A DNA stretch of 10,903 bases from assembly GCA_964649845.1 (NCBI GenBank), contig CAZYSS010000070.1, positions 1 through 10,903 of the forward strand, read 5' to 3'. This DNA comes from RGIG3102 sp964649845 (GTDB lineage: Bacteria; Bacillota; Clostridia; Oscillospirales; Ruminococcaceae). The notes under the pieces were generated by a model. It ran no database searches. It was not told where the DNA came from and worked only from the letters and a program-made list of their open reading frames with translations. Numbering within the stretch: position 1 is the first letter of the stretch; each line of letters begins with the position of its first letter. Of this stretch, positions 1 through 5,914 are shown one piece after another. The translations under genes and the position numbers were made by a program.

Positions 1-461
1 ACTGTTGCAGGTTTGAGTGTGTTTGTAGCTGTGTTGCCTTTCAGGCCTGGTTCTGTTTCTGTAACTTCCAGAACAACAAAGTTATCTGGTTCTACACCGA
101 ATACGCTGCCGTTGTAAGAAAGAACTCTAACATTTGTGTTTTCTCTTACGAATTTGAAAGCGTCTTTATTATCTTCCATAGGAAGTGTAATCTGGTCAAA
201 TGTTTCTACGTCCATTACATAGTAAACTTCGCCATCGTTGTACAGATACTGCATTTCTGCTCTGTCAACACGTGCTGGGGAGAATTTGGCTGTTGGGTTG
301 AAGCTTTCTTCTCTGATAGCACCTGTGATAAGGTTTTTATATTTTGTTCTAACGAAAGCAGCACCTTTGCCTGGTTTTACATGCTGGAATTCCACGATGA
401 TGTGTGGCTGTCCGTTGATTTCAAATGTCAGACCATTTCTGAAATCGCCTGCTGTAATCAT
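1..461 (-). CDS. efp: Elongation factor P, C-terminus cut off by window edge
   Basis: EF-P binds ribosomes stalled on consecutive prolines, between the P and E sites, and promotes peptide bond formation. The 153 visible codons start MITAGDFRNG and continue through the KOW-like N-terminal domain and the middle OB domain (residues about 65-125) into the third domain, ending at the typical NTLKPATV stretch. The family is usually about 185 residues, so roughly 30 are missing. The loop tip reads PGKGA, with Lys32 at the site that carries the post-translational modification in other bacteria; this is the Bacillus-like PGKG form. The start is fixed by GGAGGT at 469-474, 7 nt upstream of the ATG. The M24 peptidase gene lies 117 nt upstream on the same strand, an order also found in Bacillus (yqhT-efp). 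Identification is very secure. Confidence 0.97.
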   Translation of the reverse strand, partial: MITAGDFRNGLTFEINGQPHIIVEFQHVKPGKGAAFVRTKYKNLITGAIREESFNPTAKFSPARVDRAEMQYLYNDGEVYYVMDVETFDQITLPMEDNKDAFKFVRENTNVRVLSYNGSVFGVEPDNFVVLEVTETEPGLKGNTATNTLKPAT

Positions 462-522
462 ATTAATTACCTCCAAAAAGTTATAAATAGCTTTATTACT
501 GATTTAATAAATTTACCATATT

Positions 523-551
523 ATTCTACCTTATATTGTGCAATGTTTCAA
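523..551 (-). promoter_or_regulatory. Predicted sigma-A-type promoter for efp
   Basis: On the minus strand a -35 box TTGAAA (546-551) and a -10 box TAGAAT (523-528) are separated by exactly 17 nt, about 60 nt upstream of the efp start. No clear terminator separates the M24 gene from efp, so efp may be read both from this promoter and by read-through. Confidence 0.65.
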
Positions 552-578
552 TAGTAAATTTTTATAATACACTTTAAA

Positions 579-1646
579 TTAAAGGATAATCAGCTCTTTT
601 GGGCTGTGTGTGATGTTTTCACAGCCATCTTCTGTAACATAGATTGTATCTTCTATACGCACACCGAATTTGTCAGGCAGATAGATACCCGGTTCTACAG
701 ACAGCATCATACCCGGCTGCAGCATAGTTGTGTTGCCGATGGCAAACATAGGTGTTTCGTGTACATCAATACCAAAGCTGTGGCCAAGTGAGTGACCGAA
801 ACGGCCTTCATAGCCTGCAGCATAGATATGGTCACGGGCAATTTTGTCAATATCGCAGCAAACCTTGCCTGCCTTGATTTCTGCCAGAGCCATAAGCTGT
901 GCTTCCAGTACAGTGTTATAAACGTGTTTCATTTCATCTGTGGCGTAACCAATGGCAACAGTTCTTGTCATATCTGTGCAGTAGCCGCCGTATGCAGCGC
1001 CAAAGTCCATAGTAACAAAATCGCCTTTTTCCAGCAGTTTTTCACCCGGAACACCGTGTGGCAGTGATGAATTTTTGCCGGATACCAGTATCGTGCTGAA
1101 AGCGATGCCTGATGCACCCTGTTTGCGCATAAATGTTTCCAGTTCGATGGCAAGGTCTCTTTCTTTTTTGCCTGCTGCCAGCTGTGTAAGCATATGGCTG
1201 AAGCCTGCATCTGTGATTGCCTGACCTGTTTTGATGATTTCCAGTTCTTCACGGGATTTAATCTGGCGCATTTCGTTTATGATTTTTGTCATAGGGCTGT
1301 CTGTAACAATTTCAGCTGTCAGGTTTGCTTTCATTGTGTTCATCACGCCAACAGACATACTTTCTTCAATCCACAGTTTTTTAACGCCGTGTTTTGCCAG
1401 CAGTTCATTAAGCTGTTCATACAGTTTGCCCTGCATGATAACCTGTGCGTTTTTAACAGATTTCTGTGCCAGTTCAATATAACGGAAGTCGATAATAAAA
1501 TAGGCTGCATCCTTCAGTATAAGGATAGTGCCTGCTGAAGAATGCATATTCAGCATGTAAAAACGGTTCTGGCTGCTGGTAACCAGTGCGCCTTCGAACT
1601 CTGGGTTTTTAATTGCCAGTTCAACAAATTTTTCTATTCTGTTCAT
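579..1646 (-). CDS. M24-family metallopeptidase (Xaa-Pro aminopeptidase-like)
   Basis: Predicted cytosolic dinuclear-metal aminopeptidase of the pita-bread fold, likely removing N-terminal residues before proline. The N-terminal about 125 residues form the creatinase-like domain, followed by the catalytic domain. All five expected metal ligands are visible: Asp214 (in TMDFGA), Asp225 (in CTDMTRT), His289 (aligned through HSFGIDVHE), Glu318 (in SVEPGIYL) and Glu332 (in VRIEDT). His296 matches a further conserved active-site histidine. Length (355 aa) is normal for the short Bacillota type. The start is supported by AAGGAG about 8 nt upstream. It sits between the TIM-barrel gene (51 nt upstream) and efp, matching the common peptidase-efp pairing. 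M24 members also include prolidases, so the exact substrate (dipeptide or longer peptide) is not settled. Confidence 0.93.
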   Translation of the reverse strand: MNRIEKFVELAIKNPEFEGALVTSSQNRFYMLNMHSSAGTILILKDAAYFIIDFRYIELAQKSVKNAQVIMQGKLYEQLNELLAKHGVKKLWIEESMSVGVMNTMKANLTAEIVTDSPMTKIINEMRQIKSREELEIIKTGQAITDAGFSHMLTQLAAGKKERDLAIELETFMRKQGASGIAFSTILVSGKNSSLPHGVPGEKLLEKGDFVTMDFGAAYGGYCTDMTRTVAIGYATDEMKHVYNTVLEAQLMALAEIKAGKVCCDIDKIARDHIYAAGYEGRFGHSLGHSFGIDVHETPMFAIGNTTMLQPGMMLSVEPGIYLPDKFGVRIEDTIYVTEDGCENITHSPKELIIL

Positions 1647-1674
1647 ATGAGTTGCAACTCCTTTTCTGTATTTT

Positions 1675-1695
1675 AAAGCAGTGGCCGGCTGCTTT
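1675..1695 (-). other. Small intercistronic hairpin
   Basis: A 7-bp inverted repeat (1675-1681 with 1689-1695, loop TGGCCGG) lies just past the stop codon of the TIM-barrel gene and before the M24 gene. It is followed on the minus strand by AAAATACAG and not a U tract, so it is at most a weak terminator, processing site or mRNA 3'-end stabiliser inside the operon. Confidence 0.3.
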
Positions 1696-1697
1696 GG

Positions 1698-2549
1698 TTA
1701 CTTTTCAAGTGCTTCATAGTAAAGCTTCATTGCCTGGGCATCTTCCGTCTGTGTACCTGCGCTTTCGCAGATAAATACAGGAGAAAGATTGTTTTCATAC
1801 ACCACATCCATAAGTGGTTCAAATTCCGGGCCCCAGACTGTATCCCGGAAGGTCAGGTGGCGTTTTTCACCGCCTGTGGTGTATTCGATTTTTGAAAAAT
1901 GGGAATGAAAACGGGTAAAGCGGTCATCTTTCAGGGTTTCTGCCATTTTGTCAATAATGCGCAGGTAATCATCTTTGCCTTTGATGATGCCGCCGTCACG
2001 GGCGTTGAGATGGCCGAAGTCGATACAAGGCAGTATGCGCTTGTCCACAGTACAAAGCGCCAGCACCTCATCAAGGCTGCCCAGCTGATTTACCTTGCCC
2101 ATTGTTTCAGGGCAAAGGGTCATATGGCTGTAGCCATTTTCGTTCATCGCCTGCACAATAAGGCCCATTGTGTTCATCGCTTTTGACAGGGCTTCCTGTC
2201 TTGTGATTTTGCCACAGGAACCGGAATGGAATATAATCCTTCTGCCACCCATAGCATCAAGGGCCTGTGCGCTTTGCAGAATATAATTTACGCTGTTGAG
2301 GCGCTTTTCCTCCTCTACAGAGGACATTGATATAAAATATGGTGCGTGGATTGACACCTGTATGTTTTTGTCTGACAGCACGGCTCCAAGCTGCTTTGCT
2401 GCATCCGTGCCGATTTTCACACCGCGTCCTGCCTGATATTCAAAAGCGGTAAGACCGAATTCTGACAGATAGTCTGCAACCTGTATGGATTTTTTGTAGC
2501 CTTTGGTTTTAAAGCTGTCAGCAAGGCCTGCCGGGCCGAAAAGTGTCAT
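1698..2549 (-). CDS. Endonuclease IV-like TIM-barrel protein (AP endonuclease family 2 / sugar phosphate isomerase fold)
   Basis: A 283-residue single-domain TIM barrel of the family that holds endonuclease IV and xylose-isomerase-like enzymes. Residues in positions expected for metal binding are His68 (SIHAP), His108 (IIFHSG), Glu148 (CPETMG), Asp177 and His180 (CIDFGHLNAR), His215 or His217 (RFHSHF), His231 (KRHLTF) and Glu262 (CESAG). In E. coli endonuclease IV the residue two before the last histidine ligand is an aspartate; here it is Lys229, so the third metal site may differ. The gene starts inside the stop of yqeG (ATGA overlap), with GGAGG just upstream, so the two are probably translationally coupled. 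It could be a DNA repair AP endonuclease, or a relative acting on another substrate. Fold confidence is high, function is uncertain. Confidence 0.75.
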   Translation of the reverse strand: MTLFGPAGLADSFKTKGYKKSIQVADYLSEFGLTAFEYQAGRGVKIGTDAAKQLGAVLSDKNIQVSIHAPYFISMSSVEEEKRLNSVNYILQSAQALDAMGGRRIIFHSGSCGKITRQEALSKAMNTMGLIVQAMNENGYSHMTLCPETMGKVNQLGSLDEVLALCTVDKRILPCIDFGHLNARDGGIIKGKDDYLRIIDKMAETLKDDRFTRFHSHFSKIEYTTGGEKRHLTFRDTVWGPEFEPLMDVVYENNLSPVFICESAGTQTEDAQAMKLYYEALEK

Positions 2550-3055
2550 CTGATTGGTCCTCCCTGCTGTGCCAGATATTTTTCCACAAAGCCTTTTTCG
2601 ATTTTGCGCTTTAATTTAAAGCCTGCGCTCTCTTCCGCCTGTATTGGCAGTACCATAAGGGCAGGCATGCCCATAATATTGCCGCCCATCACATCTGTGA
2701 AAATCTGGTCACCCACTATAGCTGTGTTTTTTCTGTTGCCTCCCAGCAGTTTGAGCCCTCTTGCATAGCCGATTGGCAGAGGCTTGCAGGACATACTGGA
2801 AAACTGCAGTCCCAGACGAGCAGCAAAAGGTGCTACACGTGCCTTGTTATTATTGGAAATAATCATCATATTGATGCCGTTTTCCCTCATTGTGTCCAGC
2901 CATTCTTCTATGCCAGGGGAAGGCTCCGGGTTATCGTGTGTGGTAAGGGTATTGTCCACATCCAACAGCAGGTTTTTTATGCCCTTTTCTGCAAGAAACT
3001 GGGGTGTAATTTTTGTAGTTTTTTCAAATATGTAATCAGGCTTGAATATTGCCAT
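2546..3055 (-). CDS. yqeG: YqeG-family HAD (subclass IIIA) phosphatase
   Basis: Soluble HAD phosphatase of the YqeG group, related to phosphatidylglycerophosphate phosphatases; the natural substrate in bacteria is not well established. Motif I is LLDVDNTLT (Asp32 nucleophile, Asp34 acid/base, Thr36), motif II is ISNNN (Ser67, Asn68), motif III is Lys91 in CKPLP, and motif IV is GDQIFTDV (Asp116, Asp121). At 169 aa it matches the usual family size and has no cap domain. The chosen ATG at 3055 has GAGG 7 nt upstream. A second ATG at 3059 is out of frame and only 3 nt from that site. It follows the deoxyribosyltransferase-like gene by 19 nt and overlaps the next gene by 4 nt, so it is an internal operon gene. 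Confidence 0.9.
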   Translation of the reverse strand: MAIFKPDYIFEKTTKITPQFLAEKGIKNLLLDVDNTLTTHDNPEPSPGIEEWLDTMRENGINMMIISNNNKARVAPFAARLGLQFSSMSCKPLPIGYARGLKLLGGNRKNTAIVGDQIFTDVMGGNIMGMPALMVLPIQAEESAGFKLKRKIEKGFVEKYLAQQGGPIR

Positions 3056-3074
3056 TCATATACCTCGTAATAAT

Positions 3075-3671
3075 TTATTTTACCTCAAAAGGCGGATAAC
3101 CTGCCGCGATAAGTTCCTGATTGAATATTTCTCTGATGCCTTTCAGGGCAGTTTCAAAATCGCCTTCAAAAATTGTGAATTCACAGAACATAAGATTCAG
3201 CGGACTGTCAAAATCTTCCAGATTTGTCCCATCTTTATCTGTGACTGTGCCGTCTTCCCTTGTTTTCTTCACACCCTTGAAACGCTGTGTCATAGGGCGT
3301 GCATCATCAATAAAGGCAAAACAGCGGTGGCCGTAACCAAAAGCCAGACCACATTCCACAGCGGTACCGCTGTCCGGTTCGTTGCCGCGGTAATCGTTGA
3401 GATTGGCGATTATAATATCTGTGCGTTTTATATGGTTCAGGTCGTGGGTGAACAGCTGCATTTCCATTTCGTGGAGGCTGTTATCCTTTTTCACATATTC
3501 TTTGAATTCATCATCAGGGGCAACATCTTCAGGATAAAAGCCGATGATACCGTATTTTTCACAAAGGGCATGGTATTTTTTCTGGGTTTCTTTGCTGTCC
3601 GGATAAAAGATTTCTGTGCCTGCCAGATATGCCTTTGGCATACGGACAACACCGTTTTTGTCTATAAACAT
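3075..3671 (-). CDS. Nucleoside 2-deoxyribosyltransferase-like protein, paralog A
   Basis: Member of the nucleoside 2-deoxyribosyltransferase superfamily, enzymes that cleave or exchange the N-glycosidic bond of (deoxy)nucleosides or nucleotides through a covalent glutamate. Hallmarks: the N-terminal strand KAYLAGTEIF (Tyr15), TDIIIANL (Asp85), EPDSGTAVECGLA with Asp100 and predicted nucleophile Glu106, and the C-terminal NLM (159-161). It is 198 aa, longer than the about 150-160 aa classic enzymes, with inserts at about residues 45-70 and 130-155. The next gene upstream is a paralog (see 3671-4204); that gene's stop and this gene's start share one base (TAATG). GGAGG lies about 7 nt before the start, which favours Met1 over Met11. 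A nucleotide N-hydrolase activity, as in the DNPH1/Rcl branch, is an alternative. Confidence 0.85.
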   Translation of the reverse strand: MFIDKNGVVRMPKAYLAGTEIFYPDSKETQKKYHALCEKYGIIGFYPEDVAPDDEFKEYVKKDNSLHEMEMQLFTHDLNHIKRTDIIIANLNDYRGNEPDSGTAVECGLAFGYGHRCFAFIDDARPMTQRFKGVKKTREDGTVTDKDGTNLEDFDSPLNLMFCEFTIFEGDFETALKGIREIFNQELIAAGYPPFEVK

Positions 3672-4204
3672 TATTCTTCCTCCCGTAAGCCAAAGTCTTT
3701 TGCCGCCTGTCTGATAGCGTCTTCAAAAGTGCCTTCTATAATCTGTGCAGGACCGCTTATCATAAGATTGCAGGCACCGCTTTCAAAGAAAGCGCCGTTG
3801 TCATCACGCCAGAAAGGCGCATCATAATGTATATTGCCTATGTATTTTTCATAGCAGGGACGGGTATCATCCATAAAACCATACAGCTTTTTGCCCTGTG
3901 TATAGGCATAGCCCAGTTCAAAACAGGTGCCGCCGTCCGGTTCCCAGCCGCGGAAGTTGTTCACATTTGCAATAACCAGGTCACAGTTGTTTATGTAATT
4001 GATATTGTTGTAAAAAATCTGTTTTGCGGCAGACTGTTTGCCCTGGGAAAAATCTATTTCTTTTCCCATAGGGTGTCCCAGCGCAGGAGAAATCCCCTCA
4101 AAGCCGTATTTTTCGCACAGGGCCAGAGCCTGACGTGCTCTTTCATTGCCGTCCGGCATAAAGCATTCCGGGCCTGCAATATACACTATAGGTTTTTTAT
4201 TCAT
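3671..4204 (-). CDS. Nucleoside 2-deoxyribosyltransferase-like protein, paralog B
   Basis: Second member of the same superfamily, 177 aa. It shows VYIAGPECF (Tyr8), CDLVIANVNNFRG (Asp75), EPDGGTCFELGYA with Asp90 and predicted nucleophile Glu96, and NLM at 146-148, the C-terminal signature that reaches into a neighbouring subunit in known enzymes. It shares the EPDxGT and FxDDxRP patterns with paralog A but is clearly diverged, so the duplication is not recent. AGGAGG ends 8 nt before the ATG. It is 16 nt downstream of the histidine phosphatase gene and overlaps paralog A by one base, so the pair is likely co-translated and may form a mixed oligomer (inference). Substrate preference, and whether it transfers or hydrolyses, cannot be read from the sequence. 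Confidence 0.87.
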   Translation of the reverse strand: MNKKPIVYIAGPECFMPDGNERARQALALCEKYGFEGISPALGHPMGKEIDFSQGKQSAAKQIFYNNINYINNCDLVIANVNNFRGWEPDGGTCFELGYAYTQGKKLYGFMDDTRPCYEKYIGNIHYDAPFWRDDNGAFFESGACNLMISGPAQIIEGTFEDAIRQAAKDFGLREEE

Positions 4205-4220
4205 AAAACAATCCTCCTGA

Positions 4221-4904
4221 TTATTCGTCGTCTTCAGGGCCCTTGTTTTTGCGGAACCGGTTCAGTTCGCTTTCTGAATGGTCATAGCCGATTGGCAGAA
4301 TCTGTGTTACTTCCACAGCTCTGTCCCTTGTCCACATTTCAGGTGTGGTGGAGATTGTAAAACCACAGCCGTTGTCTGTTGTCCATTCGCCAGGGTTTTT
4401 GCGGGGGAATGCCAGCATAGACAGCAGCAGCACAATAACACCGCCATGGGTAACGGCAGATGCTTCATGAATACCATTGCGCATCATATCCATAAAAATC
4501 TGGTCCAGTGCCAATACGATGCGCTGTGCAAAATCTGCACTGGCTTCGCCGCCTGCAGGCTGATAGCCGCTGTTTGGGTCCAGCCATTTGGCAAAGTTAG
4601 GGTCGATTGTCATCAGTTCCTGGAATGTGCGGCCTTCAAATTCGCCAAAGTGACATTCGCGCAGGTCTGCAATTATCTGATAATCGTGGTCAGGATAAAT
4701 GATTTCTGCAGTCTGCACTGTTCTTTTCATAGGGCTTACATACAGTTTTTCAGGCCATGGGAATGCAAATTTTTCTCTCAGCATTTCCAGACGTTCTATA
4801 CCTGATTCACACAGCGGGCTATCTGTGCCGCTGCCAAGATACTGGCCGAGAAGGTTGCCCTCTGTAAGGCCGTGACGGATAAGGTGAAGTTTGTAGCTTC
4901 TCAT
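4221..4904 (-). CDS. Histidine phosphatase family protein (phosphoglycerate mutase-like)
   Basis: Cytosolic phosphatase of the branch-1 histidine phosphatase superfamily. Numbered from the chosen start, the catalytic LIRHGLTEGN places the phospho-accepting His11 after Arg10, with Arg61 (MKRTVQTA), Glu83 (DLRECHFGEFEG) and His153 (VTHGG) completing the pocket. The length is 227 aa. The frame stays open to an ATG at 4919, but GGAGG sits inside those extra codons, 8 nt before the ATG at 4904, so 4904 is the likely start. It is the first gene of the minus-strand cluster, 16 nt ahead of the deoxyribosyltransferase pair. Members act on sugar phosphates, nucleotides or cofactor precursors. The neighbourhood suggests a nucleotide-type substrate, but this is inference. 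The C-terminus is charged (ends KNKGPEDDE). Confidence 0.9.
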   Translation of the reverse strand: MRSYKLHLIRHGLTEGNLLGQYLGSGTDSPLCESGIERLEMLREKFAFPWPEKLYVSPMKRTVQTAEIIYPDHDYQIIADLRECHFGEFEGRTFQELMTIDPNFAKWLDPNSGYQPAGGEASADFAQRIVLALDQIFMDMMRNGIHEASAVTHGGVIVLLLSMLAFPRKNPGEWTTDNGCGFTISTTPEMWTRDRAVEVTQILPIGYDHSESELNRFRKNKGPEDDE

Positions 4905-4927
4905 TTCTATGTCCTCCAAATATGGTT

Positions 4928-4978
4928 ATATTACAATATTTTTTGTTATTTTTGGTCTAAAATTGCTATTTACAATAT
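4928..4978. repeat. Paired TTACAATAT motifs, candidate operator
   Basis: The 9-mer TTACAATAT occurs at 4931-4939 and 4970-4978. The first copy lies in an exact inverted repeat, ATATT-AC-AATAT (4928-4939). The second covers the regulator's -35 box. A shorter TTACAA is at 4998-5003, beside the shared -10. The region is AT-rich, so chance similarity is possible. Confidence 0.35.
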
Positions 4979-4997
4979 GTTTTTTCTGGGTTATAAT
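4969..4997 (+). promoter_or_regulatory. Predicted promoter of the XRE regulator gene
   Basis: Plus-strand -35 TTTACA (4969-4974) and perfect -10 TATAAT (4992-4997) with a 17-nt spacer, 32 nt upstream of the regulator ATG. The -35 box lies within one copy of the TTACAATAT repeat, which suggests autoregulation. Confidence 0.7.
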
Positions 4998-5018
4998 TTA
5001 CAAACAGTATTAAATCAA
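4990..5018 (-). promoter_or_regulatory. Predicted promoter of the minus-strand phosphatase/deoxyribosyltransferase cluster
   Basis: Minus-strand -35 TTGATT (5013-5018) and -10 TATAAC (4990-4995) with a 17-nt spacer. Transcription would start near 4983 and leave a leader of about 80 nt. It overlaps the plus-strand promoter of the regulator at the -10 region. Confidence 0.5.
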
Positions 5019-5029
5019 GAGGGAAAACC

Positions 5030-5698
5030 ATGAACAGTTTCAGCCGTATTATAACTTTATTACGCAAAGAGAAAGGCATTACACAGAAACAGGCAGCTGC
5101 CGATCTGGGTATCAGCCAGGCTTTGCTGAGCCATTACGAAAAAGGGCTGAGAGAATGCGGTCTTGATTTTCTTATCAAACTGTGTGATTATTACAATGTT
5201 TCCAGCGACTATATCCTGGGCAGAAGCCCGGACAGAAGCGGTGCTGTGCTGACAGTCAGCGACCTGGAAGGTGCTGAAACCGTAAAGGACAGCCACTATT
5301 CCGGCAGCGTACTGCCTGCAATGAACAAAAGACTGGTTTCCTCTTCTCTGAACGTTGTATACGATATGCTGGCAAAGGCCGGCAATAAGGAACTGACCAC
5401 AAAGGTAAGCGACTATCTGATGCTGTCTGTGTACAGAGTGTTCAGAAAGATGTACCAAAGCGAGAAGAAAAACAGTCAGAGTATGTTCAACGTGCCAGCT
5501 GCAGTATTTGAAGGCTACACAGTAGCCGCAATGGAAAAAGCCAGTGCAGACATCAATTTGCTGCTGTCAGACAAATCTGTGACAAAACAGAAAGGCTCTG
5601 CCTTTGAAATGACCAGCGAAAGCATTGCAAGTGAGTATCCAAAACACGCAACAGGCTTTCTGAACACAGTGAAAACCGCTGAAGATTTAATAAAATAA
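5030..5698 (+). CDS. XRE-family helix-turn-helix transcriptional regulator with unassigned C-terminal domain
   Basis: DNA-binding protein of 222 aa. Residues about 7-61 are a Cro/CI-type HTH domain: LLRKEKGITQKQAAADLGI, then the recognition helix SQALLSHYEKG, then FLIKLCDYYNVSSDYILG. The remaining about 155 residues look largely helical and have no motif I recognise. They contain no cysteine cluster, peptidase triad or membrane segment, so this part may bind an effector or mediate dimerisation. AGAGGG (5018-5023) precedes the ATG. The gene is transcribed divergently from the phosphatase/deoxyribosyltransferase cluster, and its promoter overlaps theirs, so it is the natural candidate regulator of both (inference). 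It ends at its own intrinsic terminator, so it is monocistronic. Confidence 0.85.
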   Translation: MNSFSRIITLLRKEKGITQKQAAADLGISQALLSHYEKGLRECGLDFLIKLCDYYNVSSDYILGRSPDRSGAVLTVSDLEGAETVKDSHYSGSVLPAMNKRLVSSSLNVVYDMLAKAGNKELTTKVSDYLMLSVYRVFRKMYQSEKKNSQSMFNVPAAVFEGYTVAAMEKASADINLLLSDKSVTKQKGSAFEMTSESIASEYPKHATGFLNTVKTAEDLIK

Positions 5699-5708
5699 TA
5701 CCAATGCA

Positions 5709-5736
5709 AAGCACCATATAAATGGTGCTTTTTTAT
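5709..5736 (+). terminator. Intrinsic terminator of the XRE regulator
   Basis: A perfect 9-bp stem AAGCACCAT/ATGGTGCTT (5709-5717 with 5722-5730) with loop ATAA is followed by a T-rich run, 11 nt after the stop codon. Confidence 0.9.
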
Positions 5737-5852
5737 TTTGCTTTTTATCAGTGTGCCAAATGCATATATATATTATTATATCAAATCATATATTGAAAAG
5801 TCTATAATAATATTGTTTAAAATGATTTATATAAATTTTTAAACAGAAAATA

Positions 5853-5881
5853 GTGACTAATCCTTTTTATGGGTATATAAT
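5853..5881 (+). promoter_or_regulatory. Predicted promoter of the MFS transporter
   Basis: TATAAT at 5876-5881 is preceded by GTGACT at 5853-5858 (4 of 6 matches to TTGACA) with a 17-nt spacer, in a very AT-rich stretch (5737-5914) that holds no gene. The ATG follows 33 nt downstream. Confidence 0.55.
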
Positions 5882-5914
5882 GTAAACATATTTTACAGAG
5901 AGAAGTGATAGAAA

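Noticed and set aside
3042..3827. A 261-codon open frame on the plus strand across the deoxyribosyltransferase-like genes
   Set aside because: It is antisense to two genes with clear family motifs, has no ribosome binding site, and its translation shows no recognisable domain. It is a frame shadow of codon bias.
3827..4805. Further plus-strand open frames opposite paralog B and the histidine phosphatase
   Set aside because: Cysteine- and histidine-rich shadow translations antisense to genes with intact catalytic motifs, with no initiation signal.
4905..4919. Longer start (ATG at 4919) for the histidine phosphatase
   Set aside because: The added codons contain the GGAGG that serves the ATG at 4904.
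4905..4983. A riboswitch in the leader of the minus-strand cluster
   Set aside because: The about 80-nt leader is AT-rich with no convincing stem set or terminator/antiterminator pair.
3075..5698. A defence island or toxin-antitoxin system based on the XRE gene next to deoxyribosyltransferase-like proteins
   Set aside because: The XRE protein is divergent and much larger than an antitoxin, the neighbours are metabolic-type enzymes with no toxin or nuclease signature, and there is no mobile context at this locus.
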